NCBI RefSeq assembly: GCF_023922585.1
Contig: NZ_JAMFTN010000010.1
Location: 186,420 to 250,419 of the forward strand
Direction: 5' to 3'
Origin: Aliidiomarina quisquiliarum
GTDB lineage: Bacteria; Pseudomonadota; Gammaproteobacteria; Enterobacterales; Alteromonadaceae
DNA: 64,000 bases
Shown here in pieces: positions 39,033 through 48,161 of this stretch. Each line of letters begins with the position of its first letter. Positions within the stretch are counted from its first letter, which is position 1. The position numbers and the translations under genes were made by a program. Below the pieces are notes generated by a model. The model worked only from the letters and a program-made list of their open reading frames with translations. It searched no databases and had not been told where the DNA came from.

Positions 39033-40400
39033 ATGTCCAAAGCCAAACAAAAAACCGCTTATGTCTGCACCGAATGTGGCGCCGACTACCCCCGCTGGGC
39101 TGGCCAATGTAATGCCTGTAATACTTGGAACACTATTACCGAAGTGCGCTTAGGCACTGGCCCTGCCCGCCAACATGTACGCTCAGGCTTTGCCGGCGCA
39201 GTGCAGGCCAAAGTGCAACGTTTAAGCGAAGTCGATTTACAGCAAGTGCCCCGGTTCTCTAGTGGGTTTAGCGAGCTCGACCGCGTCTTAGGCGGCGGTA
39301 TTGTCCCCGGCTCGGCTATTTTAATTGGTGGCTCGCCGGGTGCGGGCAAAAGTACCCTGCTATTGCAAACCATGTGTTTACTAGCAGAACAAATGCCTGC
39401 TCTCTACATTACGGGTGAAGAATCATTACAGCAAGTAGCCATGCGTGCGCAACGGCTGAAACTGCCCGCCGACAAACTAATGATGCTGGCTGAAACCTCC
39501 GTTGAAACCATTTGCCAACTGGCCGACCAAGAGCAGCCCCGAGTTATGGTTATCGACTCCATTCAAGTTATGCATTTAAGCGACATTCAGTCGGCACCGG
39601 GCAGCGTGGCGCAAGTACGCGAAACCGCCGCCTATTTAACCCGCTACGCCAAACAAAACAACGTGGCTATTATTATGGTTGGCCATGTTACCAAAGACGG
39701 CTCGTTAGCAGGGCCAAAAGTACTCGAACACTGTATCGACTGTTCCATTATGCTCGACGGCGACACCGACGGCCGCTACCGCACCTTACGCGGCACCAAA
39801 AACCGCTTTGGTCCAGTAAACGAACTGGGCGTATTTGCCATGACAGGCAGCGGCTTAAAAGAAGTGAAAAACCCCTCGGCTATTTTCTTGTCCCGCGGCG
39901 ACGACCACGGCAGCGGCTCGGTGGTTATCGTTATTTGGGAAGGCACGCGGCCACTACTGGTAGAAATACAAGCCTTAGTCGACCACTCCCAGCTTTCCAA
40001 CCCACGCCGAGTGGCCGTTGGTACCGAACAAAACCGCTTGGCCTTGTTACTTGCGGTACTGCACCGCCACGGCGGTTTAGCTCTAGGCGACCAAGACGTG
40101 TTTGTAAACGTGGTGGGTGGCGTGAAAATAACCGAAACCAGTGCCGACTTAGCCCTGTTATTAGCCATTATTTCCAGCTTTAAAGATCAGCAACTACCGC
40201 GCGACTTAATTGTGTTTGGAGAAGTGGGGTTATCAGGAGAAATTCGCCCCGTACCCAACGGTACCGAGCGCGTAAACGAAGCGGCCAAGCACGGCTTTAC
40301 CCGTGCTATCGTGCCCATTGCCAACGTACCTAAAAACCCACCCAAAGGCATGAAAGTTCAAGGCGTCCGCAACATCGCCGAAGCCCTCGACCTAGTTTAA
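39033..40400 (+). CDS. radA: DNA repair protein RadA (Sms)
   Basis: RadA is a RecA-like helicase that helps branch migration in recombination. It has the N-terminal C4 zinc finger (YVCTECG...CNACNTW), Walker A GGSPGAGKST (about residues 94-103), the RadA signature KNRFG, and a C-terminal Lon-like domain. The 455 residues are standard. A palindromic element begins 4 bases after the stop codon. Confidence 0.97.
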   Translation: MSKAKQKTAYVCTECGADYPRWAGQCNACNTWNTITEVRLGTGPARQHVRSGFAGAVQAKVQRLSEVDLQQVPRFSSGFSELDRVLGGGIVPGSAILIGGSPGAGKSTLLLQTMCLLAEQMPALYITGEESLQQVAMRAQRLKLPADKLMMLAETSVETICQLADQEQPRVMVIDSIQVMHLSDIQSAPGSVAQVRETAAYLTRYAKQNNVAIIMVGHVTKDGSLAGPKVLEHCIDCSIMLDGDTDGRYRTLRGTKNRFGPVNELGVFAMTGSGLKEVKNPSAIFLSRGDDHGSGSVVIVIWEGTRPLLVEIQALVDHSQLSNPRRVAVGTEQNRLALLLAVLHRHGGLALGDQDVFVNVVGGVKITETSADLALLLAIISSFKDQQLPRDLIVFGEVGLSGEIRPVPNGTERVNEAAKHGFTRAIVPIANVPKNPPKGMKVQGVRNIAEALDLV

Positions 40401-40403
40401 TTG

Positions 40404-40475
40404 TGGGGTCAGAAGCAAACCTCTGCAGGCCATATAGCATGCGGAAAGGGTTAGCGTTAAGTTGTTCTGACCCCA
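40404..40475. repeat. REP/BIME-like palindrome filling a convergent intergenic gap
   Basis: TGGGGTCAGAA (40404-40414) is repeated inverted as TTCTGACCCCA (40465-40475) around a 50-base spacer. The 72 bases occupy almost the whole gap between the radA and symporter stops. The GGGGTCAGA core resembles REP-type repeats moved by RAYT transposases. No T-run follows, so it is not a usual terminator. Confidence 0.6.
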
Positions 40476-40480
40476 ATAAA

Positions 40481-41746
40481 TTAGGCTTTGGGGTCGTTGT
40501 AAACTTCTTCGTCGAGCTTGCCTTCGCTTTTGGCAATAACGGTGGTAACCATAGCGTCGCCGGTTACGTTAACGGCGGTGCGGGTCATGTCTAGCAAGCG
40601 GTCTACGCCAATAATCAAGGCAATACCTTCCACCGGCAAGCCCACCTGCTGAAACACCATAGCCAGCATAATCAAGCCTACACCCGGCACCCCTGCGGTA
40701 CCAATCGAAGCTAAGGTAGCGGTAGCAATCACCATTAGGTATTGGGTCATGGTTAAGTCTATGCCATAAATTTGGGCAATAAACACCGTTGCCACGCCCT
40801 GCATAATAGCGGTACCGTCCATATTAATGGTGGCACCCAGCGGAATGGTAAACGACGCAACTGAATTGTCTACACCTAAGCGCTGTTCAGCGTTTTTTAA
40901 GTTCACCGGAATAGTGGCGTTACTGCTTGAAATACTAAAGGCAAAGGTTTGCACATTCATCATTTTACGTAAAAAGTGCCGTGGGTTTAAACGGCTCATA
41001 GCACTTAACATTAAGGGGTAAATAACAAAACCATGGAAAATCAGCACGAAAAACACCGTGCCAAAGTACTTGCCTAAGCTCAACACCATGTCTAGGCCTA
41101 AGTCGGCAAACACTCGTGCCATTAATGCGAACACCCCGTAAGGCGCCACATACATCAACATTACCACCAACTTCATAATCACGTCGTTAACGTCTTCAAA
41201 CACCACCTTTAAGCGTTGGCCCGGCTCGCCACTTACTGCAATAGCCACACCAAAAAGCAATGCGAACACAATAATTTGCAGCATATTACCTTCGGCCATG
41301 GCTTCTACCGGGTTACGCGGCACCATGTTCAGCAATACGTCTATAAAGGGCGGGGCGTCTTTAACGGTAAAGGCATCAGCCGGCGGTAGCTCTAAGTTCA
41401 TACCCATGCCTGGCTGTACTTTCACCGCCACAATAAGCGCAATGGAAATAGCCACGGCGGTGGTTAACAAGTATAAAAATATGGCTTTACCACCCAAACG
41501 CCCAAGCATTGCTGGGTCGCTCAGTGAACTGGTGCCCACCACCAACGAGAAAAACACCAAGGGCACAACTAGCATCATTAAACTAGCTATAAACATATCG
41601 CCCATAAGGCGGAACACACCATCAACCAACAATGACTGAATTGCTGTGCCTTCAACACCAACCTTGTTTAGAATGAAGCCTACTATTGCACCAGCTATCA
41701 TTCCGGTCAGAATTTTGCCCGTTAGGCCAAGTTTCTTCAAACGCAT
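40481..41746 (-). CDS. Dicarboxylate/amino acid:cation symporter (DAACS family)
   Basis: This inner-membrane protein should take up glutamate, aspartate or C4-dicarboxylates with Na+ or H+. The family motifs are SISSSNATIPV (about residue 275) and TINMDGTA. Eight membrane segments and two hairpins fit its 421 residues. I choose the ATG at 41746 (MRLKKLGLTGKIL) with AGGTG upstream; an open frame continues 45 bases further up. The substrate cannot be set by sequence alone. Confidence 0.92.
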   Translation of the reverse strand: MRLKKLGLTGKILTGMIAGAIVGFILNKVGVEGTAIQSLLVDGVFRLMGDMFIASLMMLVVPLVFFSLVVGTSSLSDPAMLGRLGGKAIFLYLLTTAVAISIALIVAVKVQPGMGMNLELPPADAFTVKDAPPFIDVLLNMVPRNPVEAMAEGNMLQIIVFALLFGVAIAVSGEPGQRLKVVFEDVNDVIMKLVVMLMYVAPYGVFALMARVFADLGLDMVLSLGKYFGTVFFVLIFHGFVIYPLMLSAMSRLNPRHFLRKMMNVQTFAFSISSSNATIPVNLKNAEQRLGVDNSVASFTIPLGATINMDGTAIMQGVATVFIAQIYGIDLTMTQYLMVIATATLASIGTAGVPGVGLIMLAMVFQQVGLPVEGIALIIGVDRLLDMTRTAVNVTGDAMVTTVIAKSEGKLDEEVYNDPKA

Positions 41747-41806
41747 GTTTACACCTATGTTGTTATTTTTTAAGCGAGCATAACTTACCACACTTACTAG
41801 AAGAAT

Positions 41807-43723
41807 TTACTCTCCCAACAGCGCTTCAACCTCTACTCTCGTCAGTTGGTGGTATCCGGCCCGTGCTACTTGGTAAATTGCTAAGGCCAGCTCTTTGCCA
41901 GCCTCGGTTTCAACCAAGGCACTATACACAGGCATTAAATACAATAAACGCCCCATACTGGTTAACATTTGTTCAACCCGCGGAAAAGCAGGCTCATAGT
42001 TATTACGAATCGCCACCACCAACCAAGTGCTTAATACTTCGTTATTTTGCGTGGCGGTTAAATTAAATTCCATATCCATTCGGGCCAGTTGCGCCGGGGT
42101 TAATTCGGTAGGCAAGCTACGTAAAAAATATAGCCGCTCGTGAATACTCCAAGCCGAAATATCTAGTGCTTCACCGGCTAACCAACGGGCTTGGTCCGCA
42201 TCAACCCGATCAAACACATCTACGTTTGGCGTACTGGCTGTTGCCGGCAAGCCTGGCTCGTGCAGCCATTCATGCACTTCTGCCGCCGACACCACACCCG
42301 GGCTCTGCGCCAGCAAATGCTGCTCTAAATACACTTCAAACTGCGGCGTAGTAATACTTTTAAAACTAAAGTCGGCAAAATAATTACGCACAAAGGCATC
42401 AAAGGTTTCACGGCCAAAGCGCTCTTCTAAAAAGTATAAAAACTGCTGGGCTTTAATATAAGGCACACGGGTAAACGCCGTGTCGGGGTCGCGCTGCTCA
42501 AGTTCCACATACATCACCTGATAACGTTCACTCATACTCGGCAACGACCGCTCTAACGCCTGAGCGTCTAACATCCGCTCCATCAATGCCCGCTCGCGGC
42601 CGTATACCCGCTCCATAATGCGGTTTTCAACATACGAAGTAAAACCTTCATTTAACCAAATATCGCGCCACGTGCCGTTGGTCACTAAATTACCCGACCA
42701 CGAATGGGCCAGCTCGTGGGCAATTAAACCCACCAAGCTTTGGTCGCCAGCAATGGCCGTCGGGGTAATAAAGGCCAACTGTGGGTTTTCCATGCCACCA
42801 AAAGGAAAGCTGGGCGGTAAAATCACTTGGTCGTAACGGTCCCAAGCATAAGCACCAAACATATCTTCCGTGGCGGCCATCATGTCGGTGGTATAACCAA
42901 ATTCAGCCACCGCAGCAGCCAACACACTCGGCTCAGCGTAAATTGCCATGCGCTCATTCAAAGCTTGAAAGTCTAAGTCGCCCACCACCAACGCCATTAA
43001 GTAGGAAGGAATCGGCTGCCGGCTTGCAAATGTGTAATGGCCCGTGCGCTTCGGGTTGGGTGCATTATTAGCGCCCATCAAACCAATTAAGTTTGCTGGC
43101 GTAAACAGCTCGCCGGTAAAGGTAAAGCGCGAAGCCGGAGTGTCCTGAATCGGAATCCAAGTACGGGCATAATGGGGCTGCGACTGGCTATATAAAAACG
43201 GCTGCTCGCCGCCTGCGGTACCCTTGGCGTCTACCCAATCAAGCCCAGTGGCGTTTGGCGAAGAAGCATAATGAACTTTTACCTTCTCAGCGCCTGCCGG
43301 CAGCGCAATAATAAGCGGCGTACCTAATACAGGGTCAGTGGTACCCAGCTCGTAGTTCGTCATGGCCCATTCATTGTTACTATAGGCTTCTACGTACTGA
43401 ATCAATAACTCCTCAGTGTCTAGCACCAAAGTAGTGGCTTTAGGCTCGCCCCGCTTATTATGAAAAGCTAGCGTGTACTCAGCAAAGCCAAACAACTGTT
43501 TTGCTTCAAAGTTAACGTTTAAGCTTAAATGCAAATGCGGCGTCGACACCTGGTTAGCATTGGCAAAGCTATGTAAATCGGTCGTTGGCGTTGCCACCCG
43601 CATGTGCTCGCTAAATTCGAAGCTAGCGGGCGCGGCCGCACTCGGTGTTGTTTCCGTCGTAGGTTTTGGCCCACAGGCGCTTAACACCAGCACCGCCGCC
43701 AATAACTTTATCCAATAACTCAT
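41807..43723 (-). CDS. M1-family metallopeptidase, lipoprotein (leukotriene A4 hydrolase-like)
   Basis: The 638-residue protein starts MSYWIKLLAAVLVLSACG, a lipoprotein signal. The aminopeptidase motifs are FGGMENPQLAF, the zinc site HELAHSW and, further on, WLNEGFTSYVE. The C-terminal helical domain resembles the leukotriene A4 hydrolase group. It likely trims peptides in the periplasm or at the outer membrane. The start at 43723 overlaps or abuts the prfC stop (TAACATG), so it is probably co-transcribed with prfC. Confidence 0.93.
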   Translation of the reverse strand: MSYWIKLLAAVLVLSACGPKPTTETTPSAAAPASFEFSEHMRVATPTTDLHSFANANQVSTPHLHLSLNVNFEAKQLFGFAEYTLAFHNKRGEPKATTLVLDTEELLIQYVEAYSNNEWAMTNYELGTTDPVLGTPLIIALPAGAEKVKVHYASSPNATGLDWVDAKGTAGGEQPFLYSQSQPHYARTWIPIQDTPASRFTFTGELFTPANLIGLMGANNAPNPKRTGHYTFASRQPIPSYLMALVVGDLDFQALNERMAIYAEPSVLAAAVAEFGYTTDMMAATEDMFGAYAWDRYDQVILPPSFPFGGMENPQLAFITPTAIAGDQSLVGLIAHELAHSWSGNLVTNGTWRDIWLNEGFTSYVENRIMERVYGRERALMERMLDAQALERSLPSMSERYQVMYVELEQRDPDTAFTRVPYIKAQQFLYFLEERFGRETFDAFVRNYFADFSFKSITTPQFEVYLEQHLLAQSPGVVSAAEVHEWLHEPGLPATASTPNVDVFDRVDADQARWLAGEALDISAWSIHERLYFLRSLPTELTPAQLARMDMEFNLTATQNNEVLSTWLVVAIRNNYEPAFPRVEQMLTSMGRLLYLMPVYSALVETEAGKELALAIYQVARAGYHQLTRVEVEALLGE

Positions 43724-43724
43724 G

Positions 43725-45314
43725 TTAAACCTCGCGAGTTTTATGAAACTCAATGTCAGGGTAACGCTCTTCGGTAAGCATTAAATTAGCCCGCGTCGGG
43801 GCAATATAAGTAAGGTTGTCACCACCGTCTAAAGCCAAGTTGTGTTCCGTTTTACGACGGAAGTCATCTAGCTTCTTAGCATCTTTCGAATACACCCAAC
43901 GGGCCGTGTGTACTTGCACGCTTTCATAAATAGCTTCCACACCGTACTCCGACTTCAGCCTATGCACCACCACATCAAACTGCAGCACACCCACCGCACC
44001 AACAATTAAGTCGTTATTAATTAGTGGCCTAAATACCTGCACCGCACCTTCTTCAGCCAGTTGCACCAAGCCTTTTTGCAGCTGCTTTTGCTTAAGCGGA
44101 TCTTTTAAACGAATACGACGGAACATTTCTGGGGCAAAGTTTGGAATACCCATAAATTTAAAGTCGTCGCCCCAGGTAAAAGTATCGCCAATTTGAATAG
44201 TACCGTGGTTATGCAACCCAATAATATCGCCCGGCCAAGCTTCATCCACCGCTTCCCGGTCACCGGCCACAAAGGTTAGCGCGTCACTAATGCGCACTTC
44301 TTTGGCAATACGCACATGGCGCATGCGCATACCTTTTTCGTACCGGCCCGACACAATACGCATAAAGGCCACCCGGTCGCGGTGCTTCGGGTCCATATTG
44401 GCCTGAATTTTAAACACAAAACCCGACAGGCGCGGATCTTCCGCCGCAATCACGTCGCCCTTATCGGTTACTCGGCCCTGGGGCTTCGGTGCCCAATCCA
44501 ACATACCGTCAAGCATGTGATCCACACCAAAGTTGCCCAAGGCAGTACCAAAAAATACCGGGGTTAACTCGCCTTCAAGGAACATTTCTAAATCAAAATC
44601 GTTCGAAGCGCCCTTTACCAATTCAATTTGTTCACGCAGCTCTTCCGCATGCACGCCCACCCGCTGGTCTAGCTCTGGGTTATTTAAACCTTTAATAACA
44701 TCTACTTTTTGAATACGGTGGCCCTGGCCCGACTTATACAAAATCGTTTCGTCGCGCAACAGGTGGTACACCCCTTTAAAGCTTTTCCCCGAACCAATAG
44801 GCCAAGTAACCGGCGCGCACATAATATTCAGCACGCTTTCCACTTCGTCTAGTAGTTCAAGCGGGTCACGAATATCGCGGTCAAGTTTATTAATAAAGGT
44901 AAGAATAGGCGTGTCACGTAAACGCGTTACTTCCATTAACTTAATGGTTCGCTCTTCAACACCCTTGGCCGCGTCAATTACCATTAAGCAAGCGTCCACC
45001 GCCGTTAAGGTACGGTAAGTGTCTTCCGAAAAGTCTTCGTGCCCAGGCGTGTCTAGCAAGTTAATCAGCGCATTACGGTAAGGAAATTGCATTACCGAGG
45101 TGGTTACCGAAATACCACGCTCTTTTTCCATTTCCATCCAGTCCGACTTCGCATGCTGGTTCGAACCACGGCCTTTAACCGTACCCGCTTTTTGTAGCTT
45201 GTGGCCGTGCAACAACACCTTTTCCGTAATGGTGGTTTTACCCGCATCCGGGTGAGAGATGATAGCAAAGGTCCTTCGCTTATTGATTTCATTGAGAAAA
45301 TCTTGGTTTGCCAT
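43725..45314 (-). CDS. prfC: Peptide chain release factor 3, with ICE-derived 5' end
   Basis: RF3 is a GTPase that recycles RF1 and RF2. It has the P-loop [23 protein letters not shown] and NKLDRD, and at 529 residues is full length. The first 20 or so residues ([19 protein letters not shown]) are probably encoded by the ICE, because SXT/R391 elements insert at this point and supply a new start and promoter. The gene upstream is the ICE repressor SetR in the same orientation. The product should be functional. Confidence 0.94.
   Translation of the reverse strand: MANQDFLNEINKRRTFAIISHPDAGKTTITEKVLLHGHKLQKAGTVKGRGSNQHAKSDWMEMEKERGISVTTSVMQFPYRNALINLLDTPGHEDFSEDTYRTLTAVDACLMVIDAAKGVEERTIKLMEVTRLRDTPILTFINKLDRDIRDPLELLDEVESVLNIMCAPVTWPIGSGKSFKGVYHLLRDETILYKSGQGHRIQKVDVIKGLNNPELDQRVGVHAEELREQIELVKGASNDFDLEMFLEGELTPVFFGTALGNFGVDHMLDGMLDWAPKPQGRVTDKGDVIAAEDPRLSGFVFKIQANMDPKHRDRVAFMRIVSGRYEKGMRMRHVRIAKEVRISDALTFVAGDREAVDEAWPGDIIGLHNHGTIQIGDTFTWGDDFKFMGIPNFAPEMFRRIRLKDPLKQKQLQKGLVQLAEEGAVQVFRPLINNDLIVGAVGVLQFDVVVHRLKSEYGVEAIYESVQVHTARWVYSKDAKKLDDFRRKTEHNLALDGGDNLTYIAPTRANLMLTEERYPDIEFHKTREV
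45242..45270 (-). other. Probable attR of the ICE within prfC
   Basis: SXT/R391 elements integrate by Int-mediated exchange in the 5' coding part of prfC, around the codons for the I-I-S-H-P-D segment of the P-loop. That stretch lies here (TATCATCTCTCACCCGG on the minus strand). The ICE genes begin just upstream. The exact crossover cannot be set without attL. Confidence 0.5.
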
Positions 45315-45330
45315 GTATAAATTCTTTTAG

Positions 45331-45351
45331 TTTGTACACGGATTTGTACAC
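45331..45351. repeat. Direct repeat TTTGTACAC x2 near attR
   Basis: TTTGTACAC occurs at 45331-45339 and 45343-45351, a 12-base period, just upstream of the prfC start. The position fits Int arm-type sites or a control element for the ICE-supplied prfC promoter. The rest of 45315-45570 shows no gene. Confidence 0.5.
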
Positions 45352-45570
45352 ACTTTTGGAAGTACTCTCTTTTCAGTTCTTCGCTTGTCAAATCCGTCGT
45401 GTTAATCGTAATTGGCCGCTATTTTCGCTGATCTTGACTTTATAAACAATCGATGGTTATCTAATCGGTTACCATTTACTCTCAGCGTGCGCCAATGCTC
45501 AGTTGTACCTGTTTGCAATCGTTGCTTCTTCAGCTCATGAACAACTATGGCTAAACCACAAATTCCTTTG

Positions 45571-46218
45571 CTACCAGAAATCGATGATAGCTTGTCGTAC
45601 TACACCGATGATGGTGCAGTTGCCGTTGATCGGTATTGCAGGGTATTGCGGGTTCAAAGGTTTTAGATACTTCTGTTCACCATCAATAACCAACTGCTTA
45701 AAGGTTGCTTCTTTCGAATCATCCAAACGCGCAACAACCAATGAACCTGAAGAGTAAGGTAACTCAGGATCAACAACGATCACTGCCCCCTCAGGTATGG
45801 ATTTTTTCCCGCTTGGATTTTCCATACTGTCGCCTTTTACGCGAAGTGCGAAACAACCCTCATGTGCTTTCCCAGTGACTTCACGCCACTCCTCAGCATC
45901 TTCATGGGCAAATCCCTCCGCTATTTCAGTCCAATCACCAGCCTGAACCCAGTTAATGAGAGGAATTCTTCCCTTAATATCAGGCCCGACTTCTACATTA
46001 CCGACCCCCAAGCCAATCTCGCCATCACCTGTGGCGAGCCAATGAGCATTCACGCGAAGCGCCTCCGCGATCTGCATGGTGTAACGAGACCTAGCCGATT
46101 TACCAGAACAAATCTGGCTGATCGACTGCTGTTTGATACCAATGCGACGAGCCAACTCAGACTGAGTCACCCCAGTAAGCTGCAAGGCATGGTTTAGTCG
46201 TTCGGATAAAGTTTTCAT
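45571..46218 (-). CDS. setR: SetR-like repressor, S24 (LexA/CI-type) autoproteolytic
   Basis: SetR keeps the ICE quiescent and is inactivated by RecA-stimulated self-cleavage after DNA damage. The 215-residue protein has an N-terminal HTH (about residues 18-45, TQSELARRIGIKQQSISQIC). The cleavage site Ala93-Gly94 lies in VQAGDW. The Ser131 nucleophile is in KGDSMEN and Lys174 in ATFKQL. It is transcribed toward prfC, away from the divergent Cro-like gene across the operator region. Confidence 0.93.
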   Translation of the reverse strand: MKTLSERLNHALQLTGVTQSELARRIGIKQQSISQICSGKSARSRYTMQIAEALRVNAHWLATGDGEIGLGVGNVEVGPDIKGRIPLINWVQAGDWTEIAEGFAHEDAEEWREVTGKAHEGCFALRVKGDSMENPSGKKSIPEGAVIVVDPELPYSSGSLVVARLDDSKEATFKQLVIDGEQKYLKPLNPQYPAIPINGNCTIIGVVRQAIIDFW

Positions 46219-46230
46219 AAGCTCGCACTC

Positions 46231-46322
46231 TACAAATAAAACTGTAGCCTTTCAACAATATTAACTGTTGACTTATCTACAGTTTAAACTGTAACATTCA
46301 ATCTTGTAACAGTTATTATTGT
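46231..46322. promoter_or_regulatory. Four operator-like palindromes between setR and the Cro-like gene
   Basis: Four related dyads share the pattern ACAnT...ACTGT: TACAAATAAAACTGTA (46231-46246), AACAATATTAACTGTT (46254-46269), TACAGTTTAAACTGTA (46278-46293, perfect) and ACAGTTATTATTGT (46309-46322). Their centres are 23, 24 and 30 bases apart. The layout matches the four-operator switch region reported for SXT, where SetR and CroS compete. Confidence 0.8.
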
Positions 46323-46335
46323 AACAGGAGACGGT

Positions 46336-46587
46336 ATGGAAGTGTTCAACACGACACAAAAACATCTCCGCCGTGCCATTGACTTGGTCGGCGGGCAATC
46401 AGCATTAGCACGAGCCATCAACTCAAAACAGCAAAACGTCTGGTTTTGGTTGAATAAATCAGGGCGTGTTCCCGCTGAATTCGTTTTACCCATCGAACAA
46501 GCTACGCGAGGACAGGTAACCCGATCCCAGTTAAGACCGGACATCTATCCCGAATGCCCAAGCGAGCTGAAAGCCAGTAACCAGTAG
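46336..46587 (+). CDS. croS: Cro-like helix-turn-helix regulator (CroS-like)
   Basis: The 83-residue protein has a YdaS/Cro-type HTH (about residues 10-40, LRRAIDLVGGQSALARAINS, then QQNVWFWL). Standing opposite SetR across the operators, it probably acts as the second repressor of the genetic switch. An AGGAG ribosome site lies just before the ATG at 46336. The symbol follows the family position. Confidence 0.8.
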   Translation: MEVFNTTQKHLRRAIDLVGGQSALARAINSKQQNVWFWLNKSGRVPAEFVLPIEQATRGQVTRSQLRPDIYPECPSELKASNQ

Positions 46588-46642
46588 GATTAAGGGCAAA
46601 TAATGGTCAGCATTTTACGTAAACACAAAAGCGAGTTCCTCC

Positions 46643-47512
46643 ATGCGTGATTATGGCAAGGTCTATACCCGCTTTTGGCTAAAGCAAAACGTTTTGTCCT
46701 GGAGTGACTCAGCGAAGTTGCTAGGACTGTATTTGCTTACATGCCCACATTGTAATTTGCTTGGCTGCTTTCGATTGCCGATTGGTTACGTTGCTTCTGA
46801 CTTGAACTGGGATGAGCAACAAGTTGCCAAGGCTCTAAATGAGTTAGAACAAGATCAGTTCCTCATTCGTTGCGAGGAATCCGGTTGGACTTTGATTCGG
46901 AGCTTTCTGAAGCACAACCCAATCGAAAACCCAAACCAAGGTAAGGCAGCCTTTCGGTTGCTTAAAGATGTACCTGCCGACTTCGTTGGTATGGCATCGC
47001 TATTGAAATCTCTTGCCGCTTTTCAAGCTCGGCTTCCAGAAGAATTTTCATCATTGTTTATGCCTGATGGCAACCCGGTAAGGGACTCTCAACGGTCGGA
47101 TGACTCTGAGAGAAGCAATAAACCAACAGTTAAAACTGTTGACCACATACAGTTTGAAGACTTCTGGGATGTACAAATACGCAAAGAAAAAAAAGCGAAA
47201 GCCAAAGAAGAATGGCTTCGCATGGGTCTCAATGAAGACCATGAACTCGCCTTGGAAGTGCTAACACGCTGGAAAGAGCAACGAGACAACCGATTGCAGT
47301 ATCAAGATCGGACTAAGACACCTATGCCACATAACTGGCTTTTAAACCGGCAATGGGAAGACGAGTACGTTCGCATTGATGAAGTACAGCAATCATCGAC
47401 GAGCCTAAAGGGCAGCAATCACCAATTGAATATTGAAGAAAGCAATCGCCGCATTGCTGAAAGCTGGGCCGGACCAGGTATTCGGGAGGTTCGTTCAAGT
47501 GCAGGAGGTTGA
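46643..47512 (+). CDS. Phage-replication-like protein with N-terminal winged helix
   Basis: The 289-residue protein opens MRDYGKVYTRFWLKQN, followed by a helical winged-helix-like region to about residue 95 (YLLTCPHCNLLGCFRLPIGY, then DLNWDEQQVAKALNEL). This is typical of phage and plasmid replication-initiation O-like proteins. A charged C-terminal half follows (KEKKAKAKEEW). It is second in the ICE regulatory operon and overlaps the next gene by 14 bases from its GTG start. The function is not established. A role in ICE replication is an inference. Confidence 0.65.
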   Translation: MRDYGKVYTRFWLKQNVLSWSDSAKLLGLYLLTCPHCNLLGCFRLPIGYVASDLNWDEQQVAKALNELEQDQFLIRCEESGWTLIRSFLKHNPIENPNQGKAAFRLLKDVPADFVGMASLLKSLAAFQARLPEEFSSLFMPDGNPVRDSQRSDDSERSNKPTVKTVDHIQFEDFWDVQIRKEKKAKAKEEWLRMGLNEDHELALEVLTRWKEQRDNRLQYQDRTKTPMPHNWLLNRQWEDEYVRIDEVQQSSTSLKGSNHQLNIEESNRRIAESWAGPGIREVRSSAGG

Positions 47513-48161
47513 TAAACGCGAGTTTGCTGAAGTTTGGGGAGCCGCTTGGGCCATGTATGGCAAAAGCGTATCACCACAATTGCTATCCATCGCATTTGAA
47601 GCCCTTCGTGCTTATAGCATTGAAGATGTGCGAATCGGTCTAACTCGGCATATTCAATCACCGGATACAGGGCAATTTTTTCCAAAGCCCGCTGACGTCA
47701 TCAAGCATATCGACGGCAACTCAGGTTCAAGAGCCATGGTTGCTTGGAACAAAGTTGACAAGGCTGTTCGTCAGGTTGGCGCCTGGACATCCGTGATGTT
47801 TGACGATGCGCTTATCCACCGCGTGATTTCAGACATGGGTGGATGGGTTGAACTCTGCAAGGTTGATGACAGGGAATACCCCTTTAAGCAAAAAGAGTTT
47901 TTAACACGCTACCAGGCTTACTTGCTACGGGACGAAGTGGGTGAATACCCAAGGCTATTACAGGGTATTGCAGACCATCAGAACCAGCAAAAAGGATTTG
48001 ATATGCAAGCGCCTGTTGCCGTAGGCGACTGGTCAAAAGCGGCACAAGTTTATACGAGAGGCATCGCCGACTTTAGCGCAGTGCCATTAAAAAGAATAAG
48101 CCCGAAAGCCATCCAGGCGCTTCTCGGAAATCAATTAGAGGACAAAAATGAAAACGATTAA
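47499..48161 (+). CDS. Phage-P-like/DUF6475-type protein, GTG start
   Basis: I choose the GTG at 47499, because GGGAGG lies 9 bases upstream; an ATG at 47433 lies inside the previous gene without a ribosome site. The 220-residue protein (VQEVDKREFAEVWGAAW) is helical with SPDTGQFFPKPADVIKHIDG near residue 57. This resembles phage replication P-like or loader-type proteins, seen after an O-like gene. It overlaps the transglycosylase gene by 14 bases. The role is inferred from the pairing only. Confidence 0.6.
   Translation: MQEVDKREFAEVWGAAWAMYGKSVSPQLLSIAFEALRAYSIEDVRIGLTRHIQSPDTGQFFPKPADVIKHIDGNSGSRAMVAWNKVDKAVRQVGAWTSVMFDDALIHRVISDMGGWVELCKVDDREYPFKQKEFLTRYQAYLLRDEVGEYPRLLQGIADHQNQQKGFDMQAPVAVGDWSKAAQVYTRGIADFSAVPLKRISPKAIQALLGNQLEDKNEND

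Noticed and set aside
46336-47512. Toxin-antitoxin system (the small HTH protein resembles YdaS-type antitoxins)
   Set aside because: The next gene looks like a replication protein, not a toxin, and the place opposite setR across operators fits a Cro-like role.
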